DNA of 64,000 nt from a virus. Location of the stretch: positions 1 through 64,000 of the IMG/VR virus record IMGVR_UViG_3300002835_000047. The stretch is one strand, 5' to 3'. The notes beneath the pieces are model-generated. The model searched no databases. It saw nothing but the letters and a program-made list of their open reading frames with translations, and was not told the origin of the DNA. Shown here piece after piece: positions 24,701 to 32,132 of the stretch (positions are counted from its first letter, which is position 1; every line of letters starts with the position of its first letter). The translations under genes were made by a program, and so were the position numbers.

Positions 24701-25191
24701 GTAGTGGAGCAACATCCGGAACAACAGCCCTGAGAGTAGAAAACTCTTCAGGTACTGGGGCGCTTGAAATTATGGATGATGGTCAACTCAGAGTAGGTGC
24801 TGGTACAGCTTCTTTACCTTCTATTTCTGCAGGTTTAAATAGCAGTGATACTAACACAGGTATTTACTTTCCTGCCACAGATGCTATTGCACTTGCAACC
24901 GGCGGTACAAGAAGAATGCGCGCAGATACTAACGGAGTAGGTTTTCATGTTGATCCTGCACACTGGATACATTTATCAACAGATCCAGGAAGTAGTAAAT
25001 ATCTTAATATTGATTCTACACAAAGTAGTAACTCACCACTTGAATACACTTCAAGTGGGGGTAATACTATAAATAAAGTAATTGGAATTACTCAAGATAG
25101 TAATGTATTAGGTACACCTGATTATTGGATGGAAATTAAACTTGATGGAGTTATTGTTTTAGTTCCTTGCTATACACCGTATGTTCCGTAA
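21775..25191 (+). CDS. Long modular fibre / receptor-binding protein (1138 aa)
   Basis: The longest fibre here. It begins with an attachment-like module (IRIPHGVAPTSPTNGDIWTT, about 27-46) that recurs inside the protein at about 740-780 (IRLPHGTAPTSPTNGDMWTT). Between them lies a large insert with Trp- and Tyr-rich text (about 360-560) resembling a carbohydrate-binding beta-sandwich, then a Thr/Ala shaft (TVATGTAPLTITSTTEVANL). After the second module come two tandem 'DTGIFFPAADTIAFSEGG / NTGIYFPATDAIALATGG' repeats and a short tip ending CYTPYVP. There is no chaperone/peptidase S74 domain at the end. Probable host-binding protein. Confidence 0.83.
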   Translation: MPLRILSSVQTSGILIAPESTTSNAAIRIPHGVAPTSPTNGDIWTTSAGLHVRISGATINLGSGTVTSVALSLPAMFTVTNSPVTTSGTLTATLASQTANTFLAAPSGSSGVPSFRTIVGADIPITYTASLRANVNISGGGTITVNATGSVLWSQRFIIISNGNGSNFGTSGFFDITCPTTGTIIGVGGAANTTATAAGIPLGNYEAIYYILPIGAASASVPANFRVVSYTSAIDIPHDWVLVCLRNGDNGTFYFTAGYTLPLSGSIITSSHNALRASFADQLFTARTIGGVSFDGSANINLPGVNTAGTQNTTGSAATLTTARTLTIGSTGKTFNGSANVAWTTTEIGAEFQAPAGIPRSNLGQPTVREMALFDSEYDNKTDRFNVNNIWVETSTDNITWTDTVATDQNKRRLVGGDQTDSSIVIPYGTPYFRIRLRAVNYVFLNALYMYWSSQGHNSQVQIFRKHDSGSWQSFTNSTVLVNSWPGHLFLPFPGDGIAWHPAGTLGTHYNEVYVLFIPTWNVAYPSNNIALLRMQWWGGYPAGRRNLYTTTEFGAALFPNTVSATTLTSTVATGTAPLTITSTTEVANLNAALLNGVASATTNTNNTIVRRDGSGNFSAGTITATNYADATGAYNVNLGSGGSEGRGLVAGYSGGSYSGIGYNVRHTVTGATYIAPNADTSSYLLFNASGFTFFGATSGLAGRTLSYKSLATLNFSGEFAPVGTIIAPTAANSLASIRLPHGTAPTSPTNGDMWTTTAGLFVRINGATVGPLGSGGGGGGTVTSITAGTGLTGGTITTSGTIAIDQGAQIISTKANNAITGGGQIYLNGATGNRIDFNTNGVAAPAFTTRSVGTKIVLYPSLTGSAMDYALGINTSTFWLSVPGNVSSDIFSFYGGTTEVLRLTGDGRLRTLAGTALLPAISPGLSGFDLDTGIFFPAADTIAFSEGGVEVMRIDSSARVGIGTTSPSARLQVKGSGATSGTTALRVENSSGTGALEIMDDGQLRVGAGTASLPSISAGLNSSDTNTGIYFPATDAIALATGGTRRMRADTNGVGFHVDPAHWIHLSTDPGSSKYLNIDSTQSSNSPLEYTSSGGNTINKVIGITQDSNVLGTPDYWMEIKLDGVIVLVPCYTPYVP
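21819..21980 (+). repeat. Fibre module, copy 1 (copy 2 at about 23950-24110)
   Basis: The region codes for the PHGxAPTSPTNGDxWTTxAGL module and the following GSGTVTSV linker. The second copy, 2.1 kb downstream in the same gene, is the same module with diverged codons, so this is an old internal duplication or domain shuffling. Confidence 0.75.
24491..24950 (+). repeat. Tandem fibre repeats, two units of about 80-90 codons
   Basis: Unit 1 starts at GDGRLRTLAGTALLPAIS, unit 2 (from about 24778) at DDGQLRVGAGTASLPSIS. Each continues into a TGIxFPAxDxIAxxxGG strand. They are clear at the protein level and diverged at the DNA level. Confidence 0.75.
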
Positions 25192-25292
25192 CTTTAGTGG
25201 GTGATCGTTGAATTGTCTTTACCAAATTAATATTTTTATTGTAATTAAATCTTTTGAAATACTTAAAACTTATAAATCTTAAATTTAAAATT

Positions 25293-25652
25293 ATGGCCAT
25301 TCAAGCAACATCACCTATTGTTTACAACTATGGGACTTATCAAAATCCTTATTTTCGTTTGGTACCACGTCTTGCAGCAGACGGAATTACAATTCCTGTA
25401 GACTGTTTTATGTACCCTTCTAAAGAAGCGTACTTAGAAGGTACATATCATCTTGCCTGCATTCCAGTTTATATTTCTGTTTCAGACGAAACAACCAATA
25501 CTGCTGAAGGTATAGTTAATAAATATCTTTTGTATGTTTCAGAACAGGTTGTGATTAAACTTCAAGAACTATATCCGGAATCTAGTTTTGAGATTGTTGA
25601 AATTCCAGAGGAAAAACTTGCAACCAAAAAATCTAAAAGTCAAAGTAAATAG
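25293..25652 (+). CDS. Small structural-module protein (119 aa)
   Basis: ATG 25293 (MAIQATSPIVYNYGTYQN) is preferred over an in-frame ATG at 25254 because its A/T-rich leader AAATTTAAAATT-ATGGC resembles the leaders of neighbouring genes (such as the capsid gene), while the upstream extension is basic and Leu/Ile-rich with no sign of being a domain. The protein is beta-rich in its first 90 residues, then helical and Lys-rich at its end (EEKLATKKSKSQSK). It follows the receptor-binding fibre and may assist its attachment. No family recognised. Confidence 0.68.
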   Translation: MAIQATSPIVYNYGTYQNPYFRLVPRLAADGITIPVDCFMYPSKEAYLEGTYHLACIPVYISVSDETTNTAEGIVNKYLLYVSEQVVIKLQELYPESSFEIVEIPEEKLATKKSKSQSK

Positions 25653-25675
25653 TTGTATAAAGTGCAGATGATAAC

Positions 25676-25683
25676 TATCTTTG
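25676..25683 (+). promoter_or_regulatory. TATCTTTG promoter -7 box
   Basis: Exact TAnnTTTG match, with TTG about 20 bases upstream (25653-25655), 22 bases before ATG 25706. Confidence 0.55.
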
Positions 25684-25705
25684 TGTAGTTTAAACATACA
25701 TATTT

Positions 25706-26152
25706 ATGATTAGCACAAAAAAAACCAAACTTAATGTTTTACAGTTACGAGATCTGCATTTAGAACTTAATGGTGATACCGCCTTAGCTACTAAGGGACT
25801 GCTTCAAGAAAAGATTCCTTTTGTACTTAAGTTTCATATGTCATCTGTGGCAAAAATTGCTTTGGAAGTTTATAGCACAACAGAAGATATGCGGGTTGAA
25901 CTTATTAAGCAATATGGTGTAGTAAGTGATACCGGATATGTTAATATAGAACAAACGCTTATTGAAATAGATGAAACCACTGGGCTTGAAAAACAAGTTG
26001 AAAATCCCAATTATATTAAATTTATTAAAGAGTGGAGTGATATAGTACAGGTTGAAAAAGAAATTGAGCATTACCCATTTAGCATTGAAGAATTTAAAGA
26101 TCTTGAAACAGATTTTAACTATAGAACAGTATTTTTAATTATTTCACCTTAA
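25706..26152 (+). CDS. Hypothetical protein, possibly DUF1617-like
   Basis: A 148-aa protein. Its order of elements, a first helix (LNVLQLRDLHLEL), a long central helix (LKFHMSSVAKIALEVYSTTE), a 'vYG'-type phrase (LIKQYGVV) and a final acidic helix before FSIEEFKDLETDFNY, resembles the small phage family DUF1617 that sits near tail-fibre genes. This likeness is from pattern only. It forms a short unit with the following gene (11-base gap). Confidence 0.6.
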   Translation: MISTKKTKLNVLQLRDLHLELNGDTALATKGLLQEKIPFVLKFHMSSVAKIALEVYSTTEDMRVELIKQYGVVSDTGYVNIEQTLIEIDETTGLEKQVENPNYIKFIKEWSDIVQVEKEIEHYPFSIEEFKDLETDFNYRTVFLIISP

Positions 26153-26163
26153 ACCACAAAACC

Positions 26164-26460
26164 ATGGCTAAAAAACCAAACCTAAAATCAGCTGAAACTG
26201 TTTATTTTGAAGATGTTGAAGCTAAAAAGCTTACTCCAGAAGAACTAGAGGAACTTAAAAGTACCAGCACTGTTTATCAGAATCACCTTGTTACTTTTGC
26301 TACTATTGAGTTAAGCAAGCAAGAAGCAATTTCTAGATTGACTGAAGTAAAAAGTCTTTATGAAATTTTAGTTGCCAGACTCCAAGAAAAATATGGAGAA
26401 GTAAATGTTTCTTTGGAGGATGGAACAATTACTGCAAAAAATCCTGCAACTAACATTTAG
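26164..26460 (+). CDS. Small coiled-coil phage protein
   Basis: A 98-aa protein with an N-terminal acidic stretch and a long helix (about 25-75) with heptad-like spacing. The end is KYGEVNVSLEDGTITAKNP, the typical ending 'YG.g.inletGe.t' of a widespread small phage coiled-coil protein of unknown role. It ends the short unit; a large inverted repeat follows. Confidence 0.7.
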   Translation: MAKKPNLKSAETVYFEDVEAKKLTPEELEELKSTSTVYQNHLVTFATIELSKQEAISRLTEVKSLYEILVARLQEKYGEVNVSLEDGTITAKNPATNI

Positions 26461-26488
26461 TTTTAAAACAATCATTTTTTAATTTTAT

Positions 26489-26521
26489 TTTACCGCCCAA
26501 AATACTTGTTTGGGCGGTAAA
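26489..26521. terminator. 13-bp perfect inverted repeat TTTACCGCCCAAA / TTTGGGCGGTAAA
   Basis: The arms (26489-26501 and 26509-26521) enclose a 7-base loop. It is the longest perfect hairpin in the window. It has A/T ends but only a weak T-run after it. It lies between convergent needs: the end of one unit and, eight bases later, the promoter-like TATATTATA of the next. It may be a bidirectional terminator or an operator. Confidence 0.75.
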
Positions 26522-26528
26522 CATTTTG

Positions 26529-26537
26529 TATATTATA
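26529..26537 (+). promoter_or_regulatory. TATATTATA promoter-like element
   Basis: Same core as the elements at 11146 and 18138, 35 bases before ATG 26572. A partial TTG (26506-26508) lies 20 bases upstream within the hairpin. Confidence 0.5.
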
Positions 26538-26571
26538 GTATATACAACCTGTTCAATAAAATTAAGAATTT

Positions 26572-28098
26572 ATGATACCTGTAAATCAGAGTCAAGGGCC
26601 CTGCACTCCAATTTCATCAAATTGTGTAATTTGGCAGGGCCCGGACATTCCGTGCATTAACTTATGCACCGGAGATACTGTAAGTGACGTTATTGCTAAA
26701 TTAGCCACAGAGCTTTGTGAAATTATTGATGCGTCTTGTCAGTGTAATCCCGATCTATCTGGTTTAACTTTAGATTGTTTACCTTCAAATACACCACTCA
26801 CTTTAAATGGTGTTTTGCAAGCAATTATCACTTATCTATGTGACATTACACCTCCCACACCAATAGCGTGTATAACAGTTCCAACTTGTTTACAAAATCC
26901 TCAACCTAACCCATCATGCATTCCTATTAGGGATTTTGCTGTTCTATTAGGTACAAAAGTTTGTGATATACTTACAAGTATAGCCACAATACAAACAGCT
27001 CTTACAGCTCTTACAGCTCGAGTTGCTATTTTAGAAGCATGTGTGCTTCCTTGTGGAGAATCTGTTACCCCAGAGCAATCTGTAATGTCAAATTGCTTGT
27101 TTCCTTCAACTTTAGTTCCTGTATCAGAACTACTCTTAGCGCTTGAATATGATTTTTGTAATTTCAAAAATTCTGTAGGGACTATTTCTTTAATAAATTC
27201 TGCTATATCCGCACAATGTATATTTGGAAATACAAGTCGTTTGAGTGGACTTGGAACATATTCTTCAGTTCCAGGATGGGTATCTTCTCCTTCAAGTTTG
27301 GCAGAATCAAACATTAATCAATGGCTTGTTCTTTGTGATTTATATGCTGCTTTGTTAAGTGTGAAAGAAAATTGCTGCGGTACTGGATGTTCAAATGTTA
27401 ATTTTGAAGTATCGTACCAACCTACTGGGGCAAATCCTGGGCCAACAAATTTAGTTCTTAACTTTAGTGCTTCTACTATTCCAGTTGGTTACACTGATTG
27501 TAATGGCCATACTGTAGTTACACTTACTGACTATTATGGTACATCAATAACTCAAAACATTAATATTTCTAGTTTGGTTGCTACTTCAAATACAGCAAAT
27601 ATTTCTTTAGCTGGATTGAACACTAATCAATCTATTACACTTTCTATTCCATTTTGTATGTCAGATGGATCTAGCACATGTTCTGAAACAAGAAATATAA
27701 TTATACCTATTAATTTGACATGCCCAACTAAAACTGTTACATCGGCAAATAATTTAATTAACATTCAGATTACCAACACTTTGGGTACATCCGCTATTTA
27801 TACGCTTGTAGCTATTGACACAACTACTGGATTACCTATCGGAAGTGTTACTTTGACTAATCAATCTTCATCAATTACTTACGCATTTAGTGGTGGTATA
27901 GTGGGTAGAACCTACAATGTAATTACTACACTTACGTATGGCCCATCAACTATAACTTGTCCTATAAATTCAGTTATTTTAAGTGGCACTACATCTTACA
28001 ATTGTGTTAGTGGGAATTGTGTTTTAGTTCAAGGATCTGGAGGTCAATATACAACTTTAAGTGCCTGTCAAGCTGCTTGTCAAGAGCTTCAACCTTAA
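26572..28098 (+). CDS. Very Cys-rich virion surface protein (508 aa)
   Basis: A 508-aa protein with 31 Cys by my count. The N-terminal half (1-270) starts with the phrase NCVIWQGPDIPCINLCTGDT and is helical, with Cys pairs and a short coiled coil (LTSIATIQTALTALTARVAI). The C-terminal half has two Ig/fibronectin-like beta domains (about 275-455). The last 40 residues are a small Cys module (YNCVSGNCVLVQGSGGQYTT, then LSACQAACQ). The N-terminal phrase is one I associate with fibre proteins of Bacteroidetes phages. Probable fibre or adhesin; disulphides or metal could stabilise it after release. Confidence 0.75.
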   Translation: MIPVNQSQGPCTPISSNCVIWQGPDIPCINLCTGDTVSDVIAKLATELCEIIDASCQCNPDLSGLTLDCLPSNTPLTLNGVLQAIITYLCDITPPTPIACITVPTCLQNPQPNPSCIPIRDFAVLLGTKVCDILTSIATIQTALTALTARVAILEACVLPCGESVTPEQSVMSNCLFPSTLVPVSELLLALEYDFCNFKNSVGTISLINSAISAQCIFGNTSRLSGLGTYSSVPGWVSSPSSLAESNINQWLVLCDLYAALLSVKENCCGTGCSNVNFEVSYQPTGANPGPTNLVLNFSASTIPVGYTDCNGHTVVTLTDYYGTSITQNINISSLVATSNTANISLAGLNTNQSITLSIPFCMSDGSSTCSETRNIIIPINLTCPTKTVTSANNLINIQITNTLGTSAIYTLVAIDTTTGLPIGSVTLTNQSSSITYAFSGGIVGRTYNVITTLTYGPSTITCPINSVILSGTTSYNCVSGNCVLVQGSGGQYTTLSACQAACQELQP

Positions 28099-28109
28099 AC
28101 TAAAAATAT

Positions 28110-28673
28110 ATGGCTTGTAATTGTAGTAAATGTAATCCTTCCGGATCTTGTGGATGCAGCGATACAGCTTTGCACACACCCTGCTTTTATACTGAGTGCA
28201 CTGTTGGTAATGAAAGATGCAGTGAAATTAGTTGTGCTGAATGTGTAAGTTATTGTGGTACCGGATTTAGAATTGTAAGTGGAAATAATATTTTTCAGGT
28301 TAACCCTGGGGATAGATATGACATGATTCTTCAGAAACTATCTTTAATGATAGTTAATGGTTTTGGTGCTTGTAATGCTGATAATTTGCATCATGCACCT
28401 TACAATTTGTATGCTAAAAATATAACAAATACAGCTGCAGCTATTTTGTGGAATAATGAATCCTCACTTTCAACCGGTATTAGCATTTATTATAATACTT
28501 TGACAGGTACTGGTCCATGGATTTTGGCAAATAGTATTCCAGTTGCCCCTGCGGTTTTAAAATATGAGTTGAAGAATCTTACACCAAATACAAATTACAA
28601 GATTAAACTCGTATCTCTTTACCAGAATAGTCCTTGTGATAGTGTTGAAATTTTAATTAAAACTTTAGTTTAA
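28110..28673 (+). CDS. Cys-rich protein with C-terminal fibronectin type III domain
   Basis: A 187-aa protein. The first 55 residues are packed with Cys (CNCSKCNPSGSCGC, then CFYTECTVGNERC and CAECVSYCG). The middle (about 55-95) is a short helical link shared in style with the preceding protein (VNPGDRYDMILQKLSLMI). The last 85 residues (about 100-187) show the FnIII pattern: 'A.i.W' (AAILWNNE), 'Y....L.p.t.Y...v' (YELKNLTPNTNYKIKLVS). It follows the 508-aa protein by 11 bases and is probably its partner on the virion surface. Confidence 0.75.
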   Translation: MACNCSKCNPSGSCGCSDTALHTPCFYTECTVGNERCSEISCAECVSYCGTGFRIVSGNNIFQVNPGDRYDMILQKLSLMIVNGFGACNADNLHHAPYNLYAKNITNTAAAILWNNESSLSTGISIYYNTLTGTGPWILANSIPVAPAVLKYELKNLTPNTNYKIKLVSLYQNSPCDSVEILIKTLV

Positions 28674-28721
28674 GATATACAACGTTTGATAGTTTGTTGG
28701 TTTTCTATCTATATGTTGGGG

Positions 28722-28754
28722 GAGGTCCTGTTTAAACACAGGGCCTCTTTTTTT
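28722..28754 (+). terminator. Rho-independent terminator GAGGTCCTG/CAGGGCCTC
   Basis: A 9-bp stem with one G-U pair (28722-28730 and 28739-28747), 8-base loop TTTAAACA, followed by a seven-T run. It closes the Cys-rich gene pair. Confidence 0.9.
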
Positions 28755-28765
28755 AAAAACTATTT

Positions 28766-28773
28766 TATATTTA
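28766..28773 (+). promoter_or_regulatory. TATATTTA promoter-like element
   Basis: One mismatch to TAnnTTTG, 22 bases before ATG 28796, just after the terminator. Confidence 0.4.
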
Positions 28774-28795
28774 CATTTAACTTTAAACCGAATTT

Positions 28796-29974
28796 ATGAA
28801 CAATTTAGAAAAAAGAGTGGCACGATCCTTTAAATGGAAGAAAAATCCAGCTTATTGTGCTAATCAATTGGGGATTTCGGAAGATGAATACATAAAGATT
28901 GCCAAAAGAATAAAACAAGTTGGTGATAGTAAGGACCTTTTAAATCATTATAATTTAGACAAAGGTGAGGCAAAAATAGAAGCTATTGTTAATTATGAAC
29001 CAAAGTCTGCAGATGAAATTATAAAGATTTTAAAAATTGATACCAATGAATGGAAGCTTTCGTCTTATTGGAATAAACAAATGGAGAAGGGCTGGCGTGT
29101 ATCGGCATTAATTACAAAAGTCAAAGAAAAAGATGAGCATAAACTTTTTAAAAATCTATTAGATAACTGGCAACCTAAAAAGAATTATATCAGTCCAATT
29201 AAAAGATCACCTACAACAAAACCTGTTGTTTGTGGTATTTTATCCTTACAAGATATACATTTTGGTAAAGCCGGGAATAACACAATTGATATAGATTTTG
29301 AATCAGCAATCCAGGATCTTATAGAAAGAGCCTCTATGTCTCACCACATAGAGGTTTTGTATTTTGTAATAGGTGGTGATTTAATTAATATGGACACATT
29401 TGGAGGATCAACAACATCGGGTACTCCATTGGATAATTCTATGACAGCTACAGATGCTTATGTTCAAGCTTTTGACTGTATGCATTGGGCCGTTGTTAAT
29501 TTATCTAACTACTGTGATAAACTCCAAGTGGTTTATTTGCCTGGTAATCACGATAGGCTTTCATCATTTCATTTGGCACATGCTTTGTCCAAATCAATAC
29601 ATAGTGAGAATATTGAGTGGGATGTTGAATACGCTGAAAGAAAAGCCTATGCATGGGGTGAAAATTTCAATGCTTTTGAGCATGGTGATGTTAGATCAAA
29701 AAGTACACCTCTAGTGTATGCTACAGAATTTCCTTATTTGTGGGGCCACACTAAATTTAGAACTTTGTTTACCGGTCATTATCATCAAAACAGAAAAGTT
29801 GAGTATTTAACTTCATCTGAAGAAGTGGGGTTTGTTCATAAGACGCTGCCCAGTTTATGCAAAATTGATTACTTTCATTATCATAATAAGTTTATTGGAA
29901 ATAGACGATCTGCTGTTCTTGAACTGCAATCTTTTTCAAAAGGGACTATTTGTGAACTAGTTTATTCTATATAA
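28796..29974 (+). CDS. Calcineurin-like metallophosphoesterase with N-terminal HTH-like region
   Basis: A 392-aa protein. From residue about 145 it has all five metal-site motifs: DIH (D153, H155), GGDL (D195), GNHD (N251, H252, D253), HGD (H296) and GHYH (H328, H330). This is a complete two-metal centre, so it should be an active phosphodiesterase or phosphatase. The first 130 residues have two possible helix-turn-helix units (AYCANQLGISEDEYIKIAKR; SADEIIKILKIDTNEW), suggesting DNA binding. It stands between surface-protein and ring-protein genes. The substrate is unknown: DNA ends, cyclic nucleotides or phosphoproteins are all possible. Confidence 0.88.
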   Translation: MNNLEKRVARSFKWKKNPAYCANQLGISEDEYIKIAKRIKQVGDSKDLLNHYNLDKGEAKIEAIVNYEPKSADEIIKILKIDTNEWKLSSYWNKQMEKGWRVSALITKVKEKDEHKLFKNLLDNWQPKKNYISPIKRSPTTKPVVCGILSLQDIHFGKAGNNTIDIDFESAIQDLIERASMSHHIEVLYFVIGGDLINMDTFGGSTTSGTPLDNSMTATDAYVQAFDCMHWAVVNLSNYCDKLQVVYLPGNHDRLSSFHLAHALSKSIHSENIEWDVEYAERKAYAWGENFNAFEHGDVRSKSTPLVYATEFPYLWGHTKFRTLFTGHYHQNRKVEYLTSSEEVGFVHKTLPSLCKIDYFHYHNKFIGNRRSAVLELQSFSKGTICELVYSI

Positions 29975-30024
29975 ATATTTTTTTAAATCACTTATTTTTT
30001 GTAAATTATAAATGATACTGTACT

Positions 30025-30564
30025 ATGACTGAGTTTAAAGCCCCCGACTTAAATGCCCCTAGATATAGAGATAAAAAGCTTGGAATTCTAAATGCAAAAA
30101 CAATAAACGAATTTAAGCTTAAGCATCCTATGTACAAAAATATAGAGAATAGTAAACTGAAGAGTATAATTAAGATATTTAACAGAAAAATGTGGGAGGG
30201 CGTTATTAAGTACAGAGATGGGGTTGAGTTACCTGAATCATTGGGTTTTTTATTTATAGGTACATGTAGTCCAAGCAAATCTGTAAACACTAACTATGCT
30301 TTGTCAAAGCAATATGGCAAAGTAATTCAAAACAAAAATTGGGATACAGATGGCAATTTAGGTAAAATCTTTTATACGAATTGGTCAACCAAATATAAAT
30401 TTAAAAATAGAGAATTATGGAAATTTGAAGCAGTTAGGGATTTTAAAAGAGCTTTTTCAAAAGAATATCCAATCAATTGGACTAAGTATATTTTTATGAA
30501 AAACAAGTATAGGGTGGCTCATTTGTACTCTCCTAAAATGTTAAAGTCTTTTGGTGGAGTTTAA
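30025..30564 (+). CDS. Conserved unknown protein in tail module (179 aa)
   Basis: A 179-aa basic protein. It has a helical N-terminal third, then a central mixed region with GVELPESLGFLFIGTCSPS (about 73-91), then an aromatic, Lys/Arg-rich C-terminal half (GKIFYTNWSTKYKFKNREL; KFEAVRDFKRAFSKEYPINW). The surface would be strongly positive, so nucleic-acid contact is possible. It is the only non-structural-looking gene besides the phosphoesterase in this block and precedes the first tail ring gene by 12 bases. Family name not recognised. Confidence 0.7.
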   Translation: MTEFKAPDLNAPRYRDKKLGILNAKTINEFKLKHPMYKNIENSKLKSIIKIFNRKMWEGVIKYRDGVELPESLGFLFIGTCSPSKSVNTNYALSKQYGKVIQNKNWDTDGNLGKIFYTNWSTKYKFKNRELWKFEAVRDFKRAFSKEYPINWTKYIFMKNKYRVAHLYSPKMLKSFGGV

Positions 30565-30576
30565 AATTAATAAATT

Positions 30577-31245
30577 ATGGCAATTATAGCAGAAGTAATA
30601 TCTAGAATTAGAGGACAGGCAAAAGCATATAACCAAGATGCGTTTGTTACAGATAGATATATATATAGTCTTGTTCAAAAGTTTTCTCAAGTTTTAATGC
30701 GCCGGCAAGATAGCGCAAACAAACTAATGAAATTTAATTCAATATGGAAGTCTCTTCCGTATGTTGAACTAATAGAGGTTGATCGGATTGAGGCCCAATG
30801 TTCAGGTCTTAAAAGTGACTGTACATTTATGAGGACAAAGGAAGAACTTCCTACTATGATTGAGGGTTTTTGGGGACCACTTATTAGGAGTGTTTCTTCA
30901 ATTGATGGTTCACAAGTGTTGCAACCAATTCAACCTAGTATATACTTATCAATGGAAGGTACAACGTCATTTAGGTATAATAAGACAAAGTATTTTTGGT
31001 TTATTGATCACCATTTATATTTTCCAAATTTAGAATGGAATGCTGTAAAAATTGAAGCTGTTTTTGATTCTGATATATCTAATTGGCAGTGTGATAATAA
31101 GTGCGTTCCTCATTATGATCAAGACATTAATATTCCAGAATTTTTATTGGCTGAGGTTGAAGCTCAAGTTTTGAATATTATGACAAATACAATAAAGATT
31201 CCTTCTGATAATGCTGATAATAAAATTAATATACACAGATCATGA
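30577..31245 (+). CDS. Putative tail ring protein
   Basis: A 222-aa protein. The N-terminal helical part (MAIIAEVISRIRGQAKAYNQ to residue about 60) is followed by a beta-rich middle (about 65-180) and a helical end (IPEFLLAEVEAQVLNIMTNT). This helix-beta-helix plan and its place before the muzzle-like gene fit the stacked ring proteins of crAss-like tails. It has several Cys (ECSG-type and CDNKC). It overlaps the next gene by ATGA. Confidence 0.65.
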   Translation: MAIIAEVISRIRGQAKAYNQDAFVTDRYIYSLVQKFSQVLMRRQDSANKLMKFNSIWKSLPYVELIEVDRIEAQCSGLKSDCTFMRTKEELPTMIEGFWGPLIRSVSSIDGSQVLQPIQPSIYLSMEGTTSFRYNKTKYFWFIDHHLYFPNLEWNAVKIEAVFDSDISNWQCDNKCVPHYDQDINIPEFLLAEVEAQVLNIMTNTIKIPSDNADNKINIHRS

Positions 31246-32129
31246 GTATTTCACATAAATATAAAACATTTGATCAGTTATACAATGATGTAATTGTAGA
31301 CTTTGCAACTTACAATATTGAAGGTTTTATTGATCCGGCGCAATTAATTAAAGTTGCAGCAAGAGTAAACTATGATCTTGGCCTTAGGATTAATAGAACT
31401 AAAGAAGTTGTTTTAGATATAGAACATGGTAAATCAAGATTGCCTTATGATTTTGCTTATTTGAACTATACGTTCAGATGTGGTACTTATACTATAGCTG
31501 ATAGGCTTCCATCTGGCACACATGTTCAAACATTTAATGATGTTCCGTATGTTCCTTCACCTGGTACATCTGGACCTTGTAATGATCCAACTTGCACTGA
31601 TGTTTGCGTCATTAAAACTTGTCAAGATAAAAATGAATATCAGTTAGTTCAGAAACTTAAAGCTCCTGACAGTTATAGAGTATTTACAAGTTTTACGCCA
31701 CTTAGAATAAAAACTGTAAATAAATACACATGTGATTGCCCTAATGTTAATGAACAAGCACATGATATTGCTGAAATAAAAGACGGTTTTATTTTAACTA
31801 CTTTTGAAACAGGAAAAGTTTATTTAAATTATCAAAGTAGTATGGAAGATTACGATGGTAATCTTTTAGTTTTAGATCATCCATATTGCAATGAATATTA
31901 TGAATATGCTTTAAAGCAAAGAATAGTTGAAAATATGATTTTTGCAGGTGAGAATGTAACTAATCAACTTACACTCATTGACCAGAGACTTAGGGCTTCT
32001 AGAAATAATGCACTTAGTTTTGTTAACACACCTAATTTTAAAGAACTACAAGAAGTTTGGATGTTGAATAGAAAAGCTCAATATCACAAATATTATAATA
32101 TGTTTAGGAGTTATCCTGTAAGAAACTAA
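31242..32129 (+). CDS. Putative tail ring / tubular protein
   Basis: A 295-aa protein. The N-terminal FDQLYNDVIVDFATYNIEGF and IDPAQLIKVAARVNYDLGL are helical and adaptor-like; then a beta domain with Cys-rich insert (GPCNDPTCTDVCVIKTCQ, about 107-124); then a helical C-terminal third (YEYALKQRIVENMIFAGE; RLRASRNNALSFV). This resembles tail-tube/ring proteins that sit between portal rings and muzzle. Assigned by position, size and plan, not by a catalytic motif. Confidence 0.68.
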   Translation: MSISHKYKTFDQLYNDVIVDFATYNIEGFIDPAQLIKVAARVNYDLGLRINRTKEVVLDIEHGKSRLPYDFAYLNYTFRCGTYTIADRLPSGTHVQTFNDVPYVPSPGTSGPCNDPTCTDVCVIKTCQDKNEYQLVQKLKAPDSYRVFTSFTPLRIKTVNKYTCDCPNVNEQAHDIAEIKDGFILTTFETGKVYLNYQSSMEDYDGNLLVLDHPYCNEYYEYALKQRIVENMIFAGENVTNQLTLIDQRLRASRNNALSFVNTPNFKELQEVWMLNRKAQYHKYYNMFRSYPVRN

Positions 32130-32132
32130 GAA

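Noticed and set aside
21775-25191. Diversity-generating retroelement acting on the fibre
   Set aside because: No reverse transcriptase frame in the window and no template/variable repeat pair differing at adenines was seen; the fibre repeats are ordinary diverged modules.
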